From contig NC_086386.1 in the NCBI RefSeq assembly GCF_036588685.1, positions 72,166,682-72,230,681 of the forward strand: a stretch of DNA of 64,000 bases, read 5' to 3'. The position numbers and the translations under genes are program-made. Under the pieces are notes generated by a model. That model saw nothing but the letters and a program-made list of their open reading frames with translations, was not told where the DNA came from and searched no databases. The number at the start of each line of letters is the position of its first letter. Positions within the stretch are counted from its first letter, which is position 1. Below, piece by piece: positions 34,310 through 45,679 of this stretch. Source of the stretch: Mytilus trossulus. Its lineage: Eukaryota > Mollusca > Bivalvia > Mytilida > Mytilidae.

Positions 34310-34740
34310 AGCACCTCATAGTGAACATTCATGCTAAGTTTGTTTTAATTATATTCAATGGTTTTCTAAAAGAAGACATCTGTATGTATTGTCCTATTTT
34401 AAACAAAGTCCTCCACTGGCGGCCATCTTGGCCATCCTATGTAAAACGAAGTCCCCCGCCGGCGGCTATATTGGAAGATTGATCGACTAAACAGTTACAA
34501 CACTTAGTTAGCATCTCAAAAGGAACATTCATGCCATATTTGTTTTCATTCAATTCAGTTGATCTCTAAAAGAAATCATTTGTATGTATTGTCCATAGCG
34601 TCCTTGGTTAAAATAAGTAACCTATGGGGCCATATTTGATGATGGATTGGATTGAAGAAAAAAACACATATGCATGGTCAGCACCTCATTAGGAAAAATA
34701 TCGCCTTGTTTTGTTTGATTCCATTCGGTGGTTCTTAAAA
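34310..34740 (+). repeat. Tandem 'CAGCACCTCAT-GGAACATTCATGCC' repeat, left part
   Basis: About three diverged units of 190-230 bp, each with an AGCACCTCAT or AGCATCTCAA start, AACATTCATGC, TTTGTTTTCATTC and a TTCTAAAAGAAGACATTTGTATGTA segment. The unit continues at 36905-37060 after the inserted element. Confidence 0.65.
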
Positions 34741-36904
34741 CTAGAGGCTCTAAAGAGCCTGTGTCGCTCACCTTGGTTTATGTGAACATTAAGCAAAGGA
34801 CACATATGGATTCATAACAAAATTGTGTTTTGGTGATGGTGATGTGTTTGTAGATCTTACTTTACTAAACATTCTTGCTGCTTACAATTATCTCTATCTA
34901 TAACGAACTTGGCCCAGTAGTTTCAGTGGAAAATGATAGTGAAAATTTACAAATTTTATGAAAATTGTTAAAAATTGACTATAAACATGATAAAGGGCAA
35001 TAACTCCTTATGGGGGCCAATTTATCATTTTGGTCATGGTTGACTTTTTTAGGTCTTACTTTGCTGTACATTATTGCTGTTTACAGTTTATCTTAGTCTA
35101 TAATAATATTCAAGATAATAACAAAAAACGGCAAATTTTCCTTAAAATTACAAATTAAGTGGCAGCAACCTAACAACCTGTTATCCGATTCATCTGAAAA
35201 TTCCAGGGCAGATCTTGACCTGATAAACAATTTTACCTCCTCTAAGATTTGCTCTTAATGCTCGTGTTTTTGAGTTATAAGCCAAAAACTGCATTTTTAC
35301 CCCTATGTTCTATTTTTAACCATGACAGCCATCTTGGTTGGTTGGCCGACTCACCGGACACATGTTTTAAACAAGATACCCCAATGATGATTGTGGCCAA
35401 GTTTGGTTTAATTTGGCCAAGTAGTGTCATAGGAGAAGATTTTTCTAAAAGATTACTACGATTTACAAAAAAATGGTTAAAAATTGACTATAAAGGGCAA
35501 TAACTCCTAAAGGGGTCAACTGACCATTTTGGTCTTGTTGACTTATTTGTAAATCTTACTTTGATGAACATTATTGCTGTTTACAGTTTATCTCTATCTA
35601 TAATATAATTCAGGATAATAACAACAAAAAACTAGAGGCTCTCAAGAGCCTGTGTCGCTCACCTTGGTCTATGTGCATATTAAACAATGGACACAGATAA
35701 ATTATAACAAAATTTTGTTTGATGATGGTGATGTGTTTGTAGATCTTACTTTACTGAAAATTCTTGTTGCTACAATTATCTCTATATATAATGAACTTGG
35801 CCCAGTAATTATAGTGGAAAATATTTTCAAAAAATCCACAAAAATTTATGAAAAATGTTGAAAATTGACTATGAAGGGCAGTAACTCCTAAAGGGGTCAA
35901 CTGACCATATCGGTCGTGTTGACTTATTTGTAAATCTTACTTTGCTGAACATTATTGCTGTTTACTGTTTATCTATCTATAATATTATTCAAGATAATAA
36001 CCAAAAACAGCAAAATTTCTTTAAAATTACCAATTCAGGGGCAGCAACCCAACAACGGTTGGTTTCAATTCATCTGAAATTTTCAGGGCAGATAGATCTT
36101 GACCTGATAAACAATTTTACCCTTTTCAGATTTGCTCTTGATGCTTTGGTTTTTGAGTTATAAGCCAAAAACTGCATTTTACCCCTATGTTCTATTTTTA
36201 GCGGTGGCGGCCATCTTGAATAATTGACCAAGTCACCGGACACAATTTTTAAACAAGATACCCCAATGATGATTGTGGCCAAGTTTGGTTAAATTTAGCA
36301 ATCTAGTTTCAGAGGAGAAGATTTTTGTAAAAGATTACTAAGATTTACGAAAAATGGTTAAAAATTGACTATAAAGGGCAATAACTCCTAAAGGGGTCAA
36401 CTGACCATATTGGTTGTGTTGACTTATTTGTAAATCTTACTTTGCTGAACATTATTGCTGTTTACTGTTTATCTCTATCTATGATATTATTCAAGATAAT
36501 AACCAAAAACAGCAAAATTTCCTTAAAATTACCAATTCAGGGGCAGCAACCTAACAACGGGTTGTTCGATTCATCTGAAATTTTCAGAGCAGATAGATCT
36601 TGACCTGATAAACAATTTATCCCCAGTCAGATTTGCTCTTAATGCTTTGGTTTTTGAGTTATTAGCCAAAAACTGCATTTTACCCCTATGTTCTATTTTT
36701 AGCCATGGCGGCCATTTTGGTTAGTTGACCGGGTCACCGGACACAATTTTTAAACTAGATACCCCAATGATGATTGTTGCCAAGTTTGGTTCAATTTGGC
36801 CCAGTAGTTTCAGAGGAGAAGATTTTTGTTCAAGTTAACGACGACGGACGACGGACGACAAGTGATGAGAAAAGCTCACTTGACCCTTTGGGCCAGGTGA
36901 GCTA
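34741..36904 (+). mobile_element. Helitron/Helentron-like element, two joined copies
   Basis: Begins CTAGAGGCTCTAAAGAGCCTGTGTCGCTCACCTTGG and ends with ...CACTTGACCCTTTGGGCCAGGTGAGCTA. A second start (CTAGAGGCTCTCAAGAGCC) at 35632 shows a truncated copy (34741-35631) joined to a fuller one (35632-36904). The interior repeats a unit of about 500 bp with landmarks TATAAAGGGCAATAACTCCTAAAGGGGTCAACTGACCA, GGGGCAGCAACC, TAAGCCAAAAACTGCATTTTACCCC and ACCCCAATGATGATTGTGGCC. In reverse orientation the end is a perfect hairpin (AGGCTCT-tt-AGAGCCT) followed by CTAG and a T, the classic Helitron 3' end. A short GAC-rich microsatellite lies near the other end. The class assignment is inferred from these ends only. 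ORFs inside are artefacts. Confidence 0.65.
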
Positions 36905-37110
36905 AAAAGACATTTGTATGTACCCAACTAGCGACCAATTTTAATGATAAATCGGTTACATAGTAACAACACTTGGTTAGCAACTTATAAGGAACATAAT
37001 GCATGCCATGTTTGGTTTCATTTCATTCAGTGGTTTCTTTTGTAGAAGACATTTTTAAGTTTAAAATATAAAAGTTAACGACGACGACGACGACGGACGG
37101 CGATAATGTT
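36905..37110 (+). repeat. Tandem 'GGAACATTCATGCC' repeat, right part
   Basis: Resumes with AAAAGACATTTGTATGTA where 34740 broke off, then gives one more unit and ends with a GACGACGACGACGACGG microsatellite near 37080-37100. Confidence 0.6.
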
Positions 37111-37144
37111 TTATGCTGCAAAATACCCTTTAAAATAAAGTTAT

Positions 37145-37285
37145 AATAAGCATAGCTGTTCGTGTGAGCCAATATTCCTTGTTGAAGGCCGTACCTTGAC
37201 CTATAATGGTTTACTTTTATAAATTGTTATTTGGATGTAGAGTTGTCTCATTGGCACTCATACCACATCTTCCTGTATCTATAAT
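37145..37285 (-). repeat. 'TTGCCAATGAGACAACTC' family, reverse copy
   Basis: Plus strand reads TTGTTGAAGGCCGTACCTTGACCTATAATGG...GTTGTCTCATTGGCACTCATACCACATCTTC. Other copies of this short family are at 37420-37530, 42125-42250 and 51398-51485. Confidence 0.7.
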
Positions 37286-37419
37286 ACCTATTACATACTT
37301 TAAAATCAGTGAAATACGACATATCTTACCTACGACAGAATTGAATTAAAAAAAAAGAAAGGGATCATTAAATACTGAACCAATAAGTCTATTTATCTAT
37401 CTTGTTTTTGATATATAAA

Positions 37420-37535
37420 AAAAAGAAGATGTGGTATGATTGCCAATTAGACAACTCTCGAAAAGAGATCAACTACACAGAAATTAGAACCGTACGGTCT
37501 TCAACGATGATCCTGATATAAATTTTAGATCCAAG
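37420..37535 (+). repeat. 'GATTGCCAATGAGACAACTC' family, forward copy
   Basis: Reads AAAAAAGAAGATGTGGTATGATTGCCAATTAGACAACTC...ACCGTACGGTCTTCAACGATG. Confidence 0.7.
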
Positions 37536-37739
37536 TAGACCGTAGTTGTTTGCATTATTTGATACATACTGTTAATTTCTATCCCCGCCACCGTCAGAGG
37601 GTTTTGTCTCTTCTCTGAAGAAAATACATAAGCATAGTGTTAATGATACAAACAAAAGGCTCCCAATAAGCTATCGAAAGCCTTTTATCGCTTACCTTTT
37701 AAAAATATGCTATCATGCTAACGGTATAAGAAAAACAGT

Positions 37740-38345
37740 TCAACACACAAAAACTTAACTATAACCACTCAACCATGAAATGAGGTCAAGGTCAGATGAC
37801 ATCTGCCAGTTGGACATGTACACATTACAGTCCTTCCATACACCGATTATACTAGACCTATTGCTTAAAGTATCTGAGATCTGGACCAAAACTTAACCTT
37901 GTTCACTGATCCATGAAATGAGGTCAAGGTCTAGTGAAAATGACATTGGACATGTGACTGACGGAAACTTCGTAACATGAGGAATGCATATATACAAAGT
38001 ATGAAGCATCTAGGTCTTCAACTTTCTTAAATATAAAGCTTTTAAGAAGTGAGCTTACGCCGCCGCCGTGGTTGCCGGATCACTATCCCTATGTCGAGCT
38101 TTCTGCAATAAAAGTTGCAGGCTCGACAAAAACTAAACATTGCGCAATGAACTATAGAATTTAGGTCAAGGTCAGATGAACCATGCCAGGCAGACATGCA
38201 TAGTTACATATGTTCCATACAAACACATTTAGTTTACCTATTGCTTATAGTTTAAGAAAGACAAACCATTTAACACAAGAACTTAACACGGAGCAATGAA
38301 CTGTGAAAATGAAGTCAAGGTTAAATAAAACCGGCTAGACTGACA
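37740..38345 (+). repeat. Iterated 'ATGAGGTCAAGGTCAGATGA' repeat
   Basis: The word AATGAGGTCAAGGTCAGATGACATCTGCCAGTTGGACATGTACA occurs near 37778. Diverged repeats lie near 37915, 38160 and 38308. Same family as 31080-32185. Confidence 0.75.
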
Positions 38346-38980
38346 TGTATATGATAAAATAAAAAGGGACTGCTATCATTATAAGTTATTAAAACGGACT
38401 GAAAACCCTTGACTGGCTTTGAGGACTACTTCAAGCCGTGAAATGTTCGAATTCCGCTGTTAAATTATATTTCATCAACGAAGATTTTGTGATTTGTGGA
38501 ACGTTTGAATCTTAAACCGTTTTTTGTTTGCTTTTAGATATATCAAAATTACCTACTGGAAAAGAGTGGCTGCTATCTTGATTTGTTGTTAAAAGTGGCT
38601 GCCAGTTTCAGTCTGGTAGATATCTTCAGGCTTAATATTTCCGCCTTGTCAGGTTTTTCTCTGTTTTAATAGTTTTTAATATAAAAAACAAAACTTGCAT
38701 TTAACCCCTTAATTTTCATTCTAAACAGACAGGAATAAAAGGTGGTGTGGAGTATAAGCCAATGAGACAGCAACCCAACGACAACAGTAATGTCATATAT
38801 TAGTTGGCAGGCGATGTCTGTGTACACAATTTAAACACATATATTCTGCATTACTCCTGCAATGAACGTGGCTTAGTGTGGTATCATTTGTCCCGGTAGA
38901 TTTAGAAGAACATGCTTTTGTAAAAATGTAATTGATATCTACAAAGTGGACAGTCAAAACAAACAATAAATGAACGTTGT

Positions 38981-40360
38981 TTAAGGTTCCATTTAAGTCA
39001 AAATATAGGACACTTCATAAACATACTTTACATATACACACAGTGTAAATTGTAAATAAACTTGAAATTGTTATGTTGTGGCCAAACCGGTTCTTGGGGT
39101 GAACACTAAATTTTCAAAAAAATCTGCAGGCCTGCAAGACGACTTAATTTGCTTAAAATTGGTATGGATGAATACTGTAACATGTAATGCAGGGCAAGCT
39201 AATGCTGATTTGTCACATACATATGTTTTAATGGCATATTTGTCCAATTTCTGTATTGTACCTTCCATATTCGTTCACTTAGATACATGAAATTAACTGA
39301 AACTCGAAAATCAATACATTTTATAAAAAATCAACAATGGCTTGCCCTGCATTACATGTAATAGTATTCGTCCATAACAATTTCACCGTGTATAACGCCA
39401 CATGCGGGGTGTCTGCTATGTTTGACAATGGGTGGCAATTTTGAAGCGACAAAAAAGTAACAAGGTAAGTTCAAGCATTAAAATTTCTTATTTTAAGAAC
39501 TCCCAGTACCATAAAATATATTGCACGGAAGAAACCGCAACGTTATCTATTTCCTGAAAGCAGAAGCAGTCGTTTTCAGTGCTCAGTTTTCTCAAACACC
39601 TCATCCTAGTTTTCCGTGTTGCAGATTACATGCAAATATATCTTTTTTTATGACAAGCCTCTACCCCTTGACATGCAAAATCTGACACCCCGAGCGACAC
39701 TTTATATTTTGATGAATAATAGTTTTAAAACCAATTAATTTTTACTAAGAAACTGGTATTTGGTATTAGTCCATGAGAGGAATACAATTCTATATAAATA
39801 ATACGGAGGGTAGTTGTGTGAAGTAGTTTTTTATACCGAAATTTGCATATAAAGCCTCAAAATCTGCAACACGGAAAACTAGGGCGAGGTGTTTGAGAAA
39901 ACTGAATACTCTAAAAGACTGCTTCTGCTTTTAGGAAATAGATTACATTGCGGTTTCTTCCGTGCAATACATTTTATGGTACTGGGAGTTCTTAAAATAA
40001 GAAATTTTGATGCTTGAACTTACCTTGTTACTTTTTTGTCGCTTCAAAATTGCCACCCCATGTCAAACATAGCCGACACCCCGCATGTGGCGTTCTACAC
40101 GGTGAATTTTAAGCAAATTAAGTCGTCTTGCAGGCCTGCTGATTTTTTTGAAAATTTAGTGTTCACCCCAAGAACCGGTTTGGCCACAACATAACAATTT
40201 CAAGTTTATTTACAATTTAAACAGTGTGTATATGTAAAGTATGTTTTAATGAACATTATGTTTTCATAGTTTATGACTTTATTCATTATAGGTTGAAAAA
40301 TACAGGCAAAGTTTAGATGTTTATGAAGTGTCCTATATTTTGACTTTAGTGGAACCTTAA
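38981..40360. mobile_element. Foldback element with TTAAGGTTCC ends
   Basis: The outer ends are TTAAGGTTCC (38981) and GGAACCTTAA (ending 40360). Long inverted arms follow: 38992-39160 pairs with 40125-40350, and 39385-39645 pairs with 39845-40105. A spacer of about 200 bp lies near 39645-39845. TTAA at both outer edges could be the target duplication. The left arm is interrupted by a nested foldback (39163-39383) absent from the right arm. No transposase is visible, and the 65- to 70-codon ORFs at 39071-39290 lie in arm sequence. Confidence 0.8.
39163..39383. mobile_element. Nested small foldback insertion
   Basis: Ends GGTATGGATGAATACTGTAACATGTAATGCAGGGCAAGC and its complement GCTTGCCCTGCATTACATGTAATAGTATTCGTCCATAAC. 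It sits in the left arm of the larger foldback. The right arm reads straight through AAAATTCACC there, so AATT is the likely target duplication. Confidence 0.7.
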
Positions 40361-40708
40361 CGTAAAGGGAGGACAACATCTGCATAGATTTTTGCCAAAC
40401 GTTAGCAGTTCTAAAATTTCAAAATACATAAAAATAATAGGGACAGCATGTGACGAAAAAGCTCAAACTTTATAGCGAAACTATGGATTATTAAACATGT
40501 TAAAATATGGACCTCTATCTACTCTACGAAACATTATTTTGTTTGTCTTCAGTTTATTTTATAAAAAAACAAACTTGTTTACAGCAGCAAGTATATTATG
40601 ATATAAATGCAGCACGTCCTGGGGAAAAAGTTTTAAAACTTAAGTTTTCAATTTTTCTCCATACAAATAAGTCCAATTTGTTTAAAACTTTAAAAAAAAT
40701 CAGTTTAC

Positions 40709-41472
40709 CTGTATGACAACTCCCCAAGCAAGTTCTCAATAGCGGTCTCCGATATATTCTTTTGGGTGTATTTGACCTTCGGTATATCTGGAACCTTGTT
40801 TGTCCCTATTTTGTCTACTTCATTTTGCAGATTTTTTAGCTTTGGAAGCAGTTCAACCTCGGACATGTTAGCTGTTTCTCTAATTGCTCTCTGGATTGTG
40901 TTGACTTTAGTTAAAGCAACTTTTAATTCAGTGTTGGATGCTGACAAGTTTTGAAGATTCCTTTCTTCTTGTGCCTTCAATGTTTTTATCAGTTCTTCTG
41001 CTTTTCGATCAATCAAAAGTTTCTTGTTGTTGACATCCTCTGTAATTGACTGGATAACAATTTTAACGTCTGACCGATATCCCCTGGTTCCCTGTTCAAG
41101 CTGCTGTATGTCGTTTCCTATAGTTTGAACCTTTGAGTAAATGCATTTAATGAGTTGTTCCTTGAGTTGCAGAGCCGATTCCTTTATTTCTGACATGTTA
41201 TGTCTATTGTGCTTTTTAACAGCACATACTTGACATACAGCCGTGTTGCAATCTAAACAGTGATATATGAAAGGTTCGTCATGTTCTGAACAGAACGATT
41301 TATCCTCCAGAATAAGATTTGATGCACCGATGAATGAATGGGTTTTACTTATCTTTGTGCGCAAATGGGAAGTTTTACAACCATCACAAAATAATTGATC
41401 ACATTGTTGACAGAAGTGTCTACCAGGACCACTGACACATATTTCACACGATTTTGACGCAGCCTGTGCCAT
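40709..41472 (-). CDS. B-box zinc-finger, coiled-coil (TRIM-like) protein, first coding exon
   Basis: The open frame starts further upstream at 41526, but I prefer the ATG at 41470-41472 (MAQAASKSCEICV) because the zinc-binding residues begin directly after it. About 255 residues follow. Counting from that start, residues 8-50 form a B-box-1-like finger (CEIC...CQQC...CDGCKTSH). Residues 60-100 form a B-box 2 (FCSEHDEP, CLDCNTAVCQVC, KKHNRH). Residues 105-240 are a long helical coiled coil rich in Lys, Glu, Leu and Gln. No RING finger is present, as in many bivalve B-box proteins. The open frame ends in TCATACAG|GTAAAC: the stop is created inside a good splice donor, so I think coding continues in another exon at lower coordinates, often an NHL or other C-terminal domain in this family. 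I could not locate that exon. The function is inferred only at family level (scaffold or ubiquitin-pathway regulator). Confidence 0.8.
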
Positions 41473-41526
41473 CTTACTGTCCTTTATCATAAACACGAGA
41501 ACGTAAATATAGGGGAAAGAAAGCAA

Positions 41527-42120
41527 TCTTATTGTGCCAGTTATAGGATATAGATCTCATTCGAACCTCTTTGAGTTTGTCCATAGCTTTAAATGATTAA
41601 CTACAATAGGTGAAATTAAAATTAGATTTGTTTCAATAAATTATTCCTTTTTTATTCTTGTATTTTTAAAAAGAGTTTGTAGTGGCAGATGATCTTCCTT
41701 AAACGCATAAAATTTTATTTTTTTTAAATGTGTCAATAGCAGTCGGTCGGTGTGTTTGAACTGTTGTTTTGGATTTTTTAAATTTATTATTTACGTCTTT
41801 CTGTGATATTTTTTCAGTTTTTCGTCTCCATCTTAAGATTAATTGGTCTATATTCGTGTTGCATTTATTTTTACAGTATATAACACGAACTGTGTGATAT
41901 TGGCATGTATTATGCCGTTTTTCAATTTATGCTCATTGAGTTTACAGAGATGAAGAAAAAAAAACAAGGAATCTACCTACTGCATTGTGTAATTGATATG
42001 TATGTGCCTGTCCCAAGTCGTGAGCATGTATTTCAGTGGTTGTCTTTTGTTTATGTGTTACATATTTGTTGTCGTTCATTTTTTTGGTACATAAATAATA
42101 CATTTTTTGACTTTTTATAG
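41527..42120. other. Upstream flank of the B-box gene
   Basis: Presumed 5' UTR and promoter region. I see no clear elements. The 71-codon ORF at 41905-42120 has no support. Confidence 0.4.
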
Positions 42121-42124
42121 CTGA

Positions 42125-42255
42125 CTTTGCGGTATGGGCTTTGCTCATTGTTGAAGGCGGTACGGTGACCTTTAGTTGTTAATTTCTGTGTCATTTTGGT
42201 GTCTTGTGGAGAATTGTCTCATTAGCATTCATACCACATCTTTTGTATATTAATA
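42125..42255 (-). repeat. 'TTGCCAATGAGACAACTC' family, reverse copy
   Basis: Plus strand reads GGTATGGGCTTTGCTCATTGTTGAAGGCGGTACGGTGACC...AATTGTCTCATTAGCATTCATACCACATCTT. Confidence 0.75.
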
Positions 42256-42442
42256 TAAAAAGAAATATTTTCCTTTTACTAAAAACGAACTTTTTGAATT
42301 CTCCCTTTAAATGGCCTTATTTTATGTTAAATATATTAAAATTTCATATTAATTCCCATGTTGCTTTGCAATATACCAACAGACGCTCAAAACCGGTTTT
42401 CATTAAAAAAAAATCCTGTGTTTTACTTCGATCCCCCCTTTT

Positions 42443-43744
42443 TAGCTCACCTGGCCCAAAGGGCCAAGTGAGCTTTTCTCATCACTTGGCGTCCGTCGTC
42501 CGTCGTCCGTCGTCCGTCGTCCGGCGTTAGCTTTTACAAAAATCTTCTCCTCTGAAACTACTGGGCCAAATCAAACCAAACTTGGCCACAATCATCATTG
42601 GGGTATCTAGTTTAAAAAATGTGTGGCTTGACCCGGTCATCGAACCAAGATGGCCGCCACGGCTAAAAATAGAACATAGGGGTAAAATGCAGTTTTTGGC
42701 TTATAACTCAAAAACCAAAGCATTTAGAGGAAATCTGACTGGGGTAAAAATGTTAATCAGGTCAAGATCTATCTGCCCTGAAATTTTCAGATGAATCGGT
42801 TAACCTGTTGTTGGGTTGCTGCCCCTGAATTGGTAATTTTGAGGAAATTTTGCTGTTTTTGGTTATTATCTTGAATATTATTATAGATAGAGATAAACTG
42901 TAAACAGTAATAATGTTCAGCAAAGTTAGATTTACAAATAAGTCAACATGACCGAAATGGTCAGTTGACCCCTTTAGGAGTTATTGCCCTTTATAGTCAA
43001 TTTTTAACCATTTTTCATAAATCTAAGTAATCTTTTACAAAAATCTTCTCCTCTGAAACTACTGGGCCAAATCAAACCAAACATGGCCACAATCATCATT
43101 GGGGTATCTAGTTTAAAAAATGTGTGGCGTGACCCGGTCATCCAACCAAGATGGCTGCCACGGCTAAAAATAGAACATAGGGGTAAAATGCAGTTTTTGG
43201 CTTATAACTCAAAAACCAAAGCATTTAGAGGAAATCTGACATGGGATAAAAATGTTTATCAGGTCAAGATCTATCTGCCCTGAAATTTTCAGATGAATTG
43301 GACAATCGGTTGTTGGCTTGCTGCCCTCCAATTGGTAATTTTTAAAGAAATTTTGCTGTTTTTGGTTTTTATCTTGAATACTATTATAGATAGAGATAAA
43401 CTGTAAACAGCAATAATGTTCAGCAAAGTAAGATCTACAAATAAGTCAACATGACCTAAATGGTCAATTGACCCCTTAAGGAGTTATTGCCCTTTATAGT
43501 CAATTTTTAACAATTTTCATTAATTCGGTAAATTTATGTAAATTTTTACCAAATATTTTTCTCTGTTACTAATGGGCAAGGTTCATTATAGATATAATTG
43601 TAAGAAGCAAGAACGTTCAGTAAAGTAAGAACTTAATACACATCACCATCACCAAAATACAATTTTGTCATGAATCCATTTGTGTCCTTTGTTTAATATG
43701 CACATAGACCAAGGTGAGCGACACAGGCTCTTTAGAGCCTCTAG
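42443..43744 (-). mobile_element. Helitron/Helentron-like element, reverse copy
   Basis: Plus strand runs from TAGCTCACCTGGCCCAAAGGGCCAAGTGAGC (itself an imperfect hairpin) through a GTCCGTCGTCC microsatellite at 42491-42522 and two internal units about 501 bp apart. It ends GGTGAGCGACACAGGCTCTTTAGAGCCTCTAG, followed by TTG. This is the cleanest copy in the window and has both terminal structures intact. The paired ORFs at 42582 and 43083 simply mark the internal unit repeat. It inserted in a T-rich site. Confidence 0.7.
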
Positions 43745-43950
43745 TTGTTTTTTGTTTTGTTTTTGTGCAACTAGATTATTAATACTTTAATTATAACAAT
43801 AAAATAGCGTTATCAATGATGTGATGCAGGGATATAAACAGGAGACATATGGAGGTTTGGACGAGGTGTACATAATAAAGAAGAATGTCATTGGGTCAAA
43901 ATCTACACACAAAAAGACACACACAAAAAAACAACGAAAGAATTGAAAAA

Positions 43951-45227
43951 CTAGATGCTCTTAAGCGTGTCGCTCACCTTGATCTATGAGCATATTAAAC
44001 AAAGGACACAGATGGATTCATGACAAAATTGTGTTATGGTGATGGTGATGAGTTTGTAGATCTTAAAGTTACTTTACTGGTCATGTTTGCTACTTACAAT
44101 TTTCTCTATCTATAATAAACGTGGCCTTTTAGTTACAGAGGAAAATATTTTGTAAAAATTACAAAAATTTACTAAATAATGAAAACTGTTAAAAATTAAC
44201 TATAAAGGACAATAACTCCTGAAACGGTCAACTGACCGTTTTTTTTCTTATATATCTTACTTTGCTGAACGTTGTTGCTGTTTACAGTTTATCTCTATCT
44301 ATAATAGTATTCAAGATAATAACCCAAAACAGCAAAATTTCTTAAAAAATTACCAATTGGGGGCACCAACCCTCTAACTAAATGTCCAATTCATCTGAAA
44401 ATCTCACGACAGATAGATATTGAATAGATAAACAATTTAACCCCTCGACAAATTTGCTCTAAATTTCAGATGTATAAGCCAAAATCTACATTTCCCCCTA
44501 TGCTCTATTTTTATTCATGTCGGCCATTTAGGTTGGTTGGCTTGGTCACCGCACACATTTTTTAAAATAGATACACGTATAATGATTATGGCTAAGTTTG
44601 GTTAAATTTGGCCCAGTAGTTTCAGAGGAAAACATCGATTTTTGTAAAAGATAACAATAATTTACGAAAAATTGGTAAACAATGACTATAAAGGGTAATA
44701 ACTCCTCAAGGGATCCGCTGCATGACCATTTCGGTCATGTTGACAAATTTGAAGATCGTACTTTCCTGAACATTATTGCTGTTTACAGTTTAGCTCTATC
44801 TATAATGATATTCAAGATAACGAAAAACGGCAAATATTCCTAAAAAATACCAATTCAGGAGCAGCAACCCAACAACCCGTTATCCGATTTATCTGAAAAT
44901 TTTATGGCAGATAAATCTTGACTTGATTAACAATTGTACTACATGTCAGATTGCACTAAATACCTTAGTTTCAGAGTTATAAGCCAAAATATACATTTAA
45001 CCCCTTTGTTTTATTTTAAGCCATGGTGGCCATCTTGGTTGGTTGGGCGGGTCACCGCACACATTTTTTAAACTAGAAATGATGATTGTGGCTAAGTTTG
45101 GTTTAAATTTGGCCCAGTAGTTTCAGAGGAGAAGATGTTTGTAAAAATTAACAAGGAAAGACGACGACGGGCGCCGGACTCCAATTGATGAGAAAAGCTC
45201 ACTTGCCCCTTTGGGCCAGGTGAGCTA
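43951..45227 (+). mobile_element. Helitron/Helentron-like element, diverged forward copy
   Basis: Starts CTAGATGCTCTTAAGCGTGTCGCTCACCTTG (hairpin decayed) and ends GCTCACTTGCCCCTTTGGGCCAGGTGAGCTA. The two internal units are more diverged than in the copy at 42443. Flanked by A-runs on both sides. Confidence 0.65.
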
Positions 45228-45529
45228 AAAATAGGGATACAAAACGAAGAATAGAGAATGATGTGATGTTAAAATCTAAAGAAAAAAGAATAACGAGCCA
45301 AAATACAAATGAAATAGTAAATAATAAAGAAATTAGATTACATAATCTATAATAAAACTTGTGAAAAAAGAAAAGACCTAGTGCCATTGACCCCATCCAT
45401 ACACTAACATATGTCACTATACACCTTTATTGTTTCTTTGTAAACACAACTGTAAACGTCGTTTTTCTTCTAGGAAATGTACTCACCACCATATATTATA
45501 ATACTTAACACTTACCAGGGTTGGTACAG

Positions 45530-45655
45530 TCGTTATTTAAAAGGGGTCACCATGAGAAAAAAGGTGTTATAAAAAGGGGTTCTAACCATATGACTCCATT
45601 CAAATGCATTGATCGTTCAAAAAAGGGGCTTCCATATCCTGTATTCCCCCGTTGG
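45530..45655 (+). repeat. 'AAAAAGGGGTTC' interspersed repeat
   Basis: Contains repeated AAAAGGGG words and the segment ATGACTCCATTCAAATGCATTGATCGTTCAAAAAAGGGG, which I recognise as recurrent in mussel DNA. Confidence 0.5.
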
Positions 45656-45679
45656 AACCGCAACTGCTTATGTAAGGCA

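Noticed and set aside
35249-35503. 84-codon ORF, and similar ORFs at 36070-36282, 42582-42794 and 43083-43283 that start MATIIIGVS
   Set aside because: They recur because they lie in the internal unit of the Helitron-like repeat. They have no protein features and are broken in other copies.
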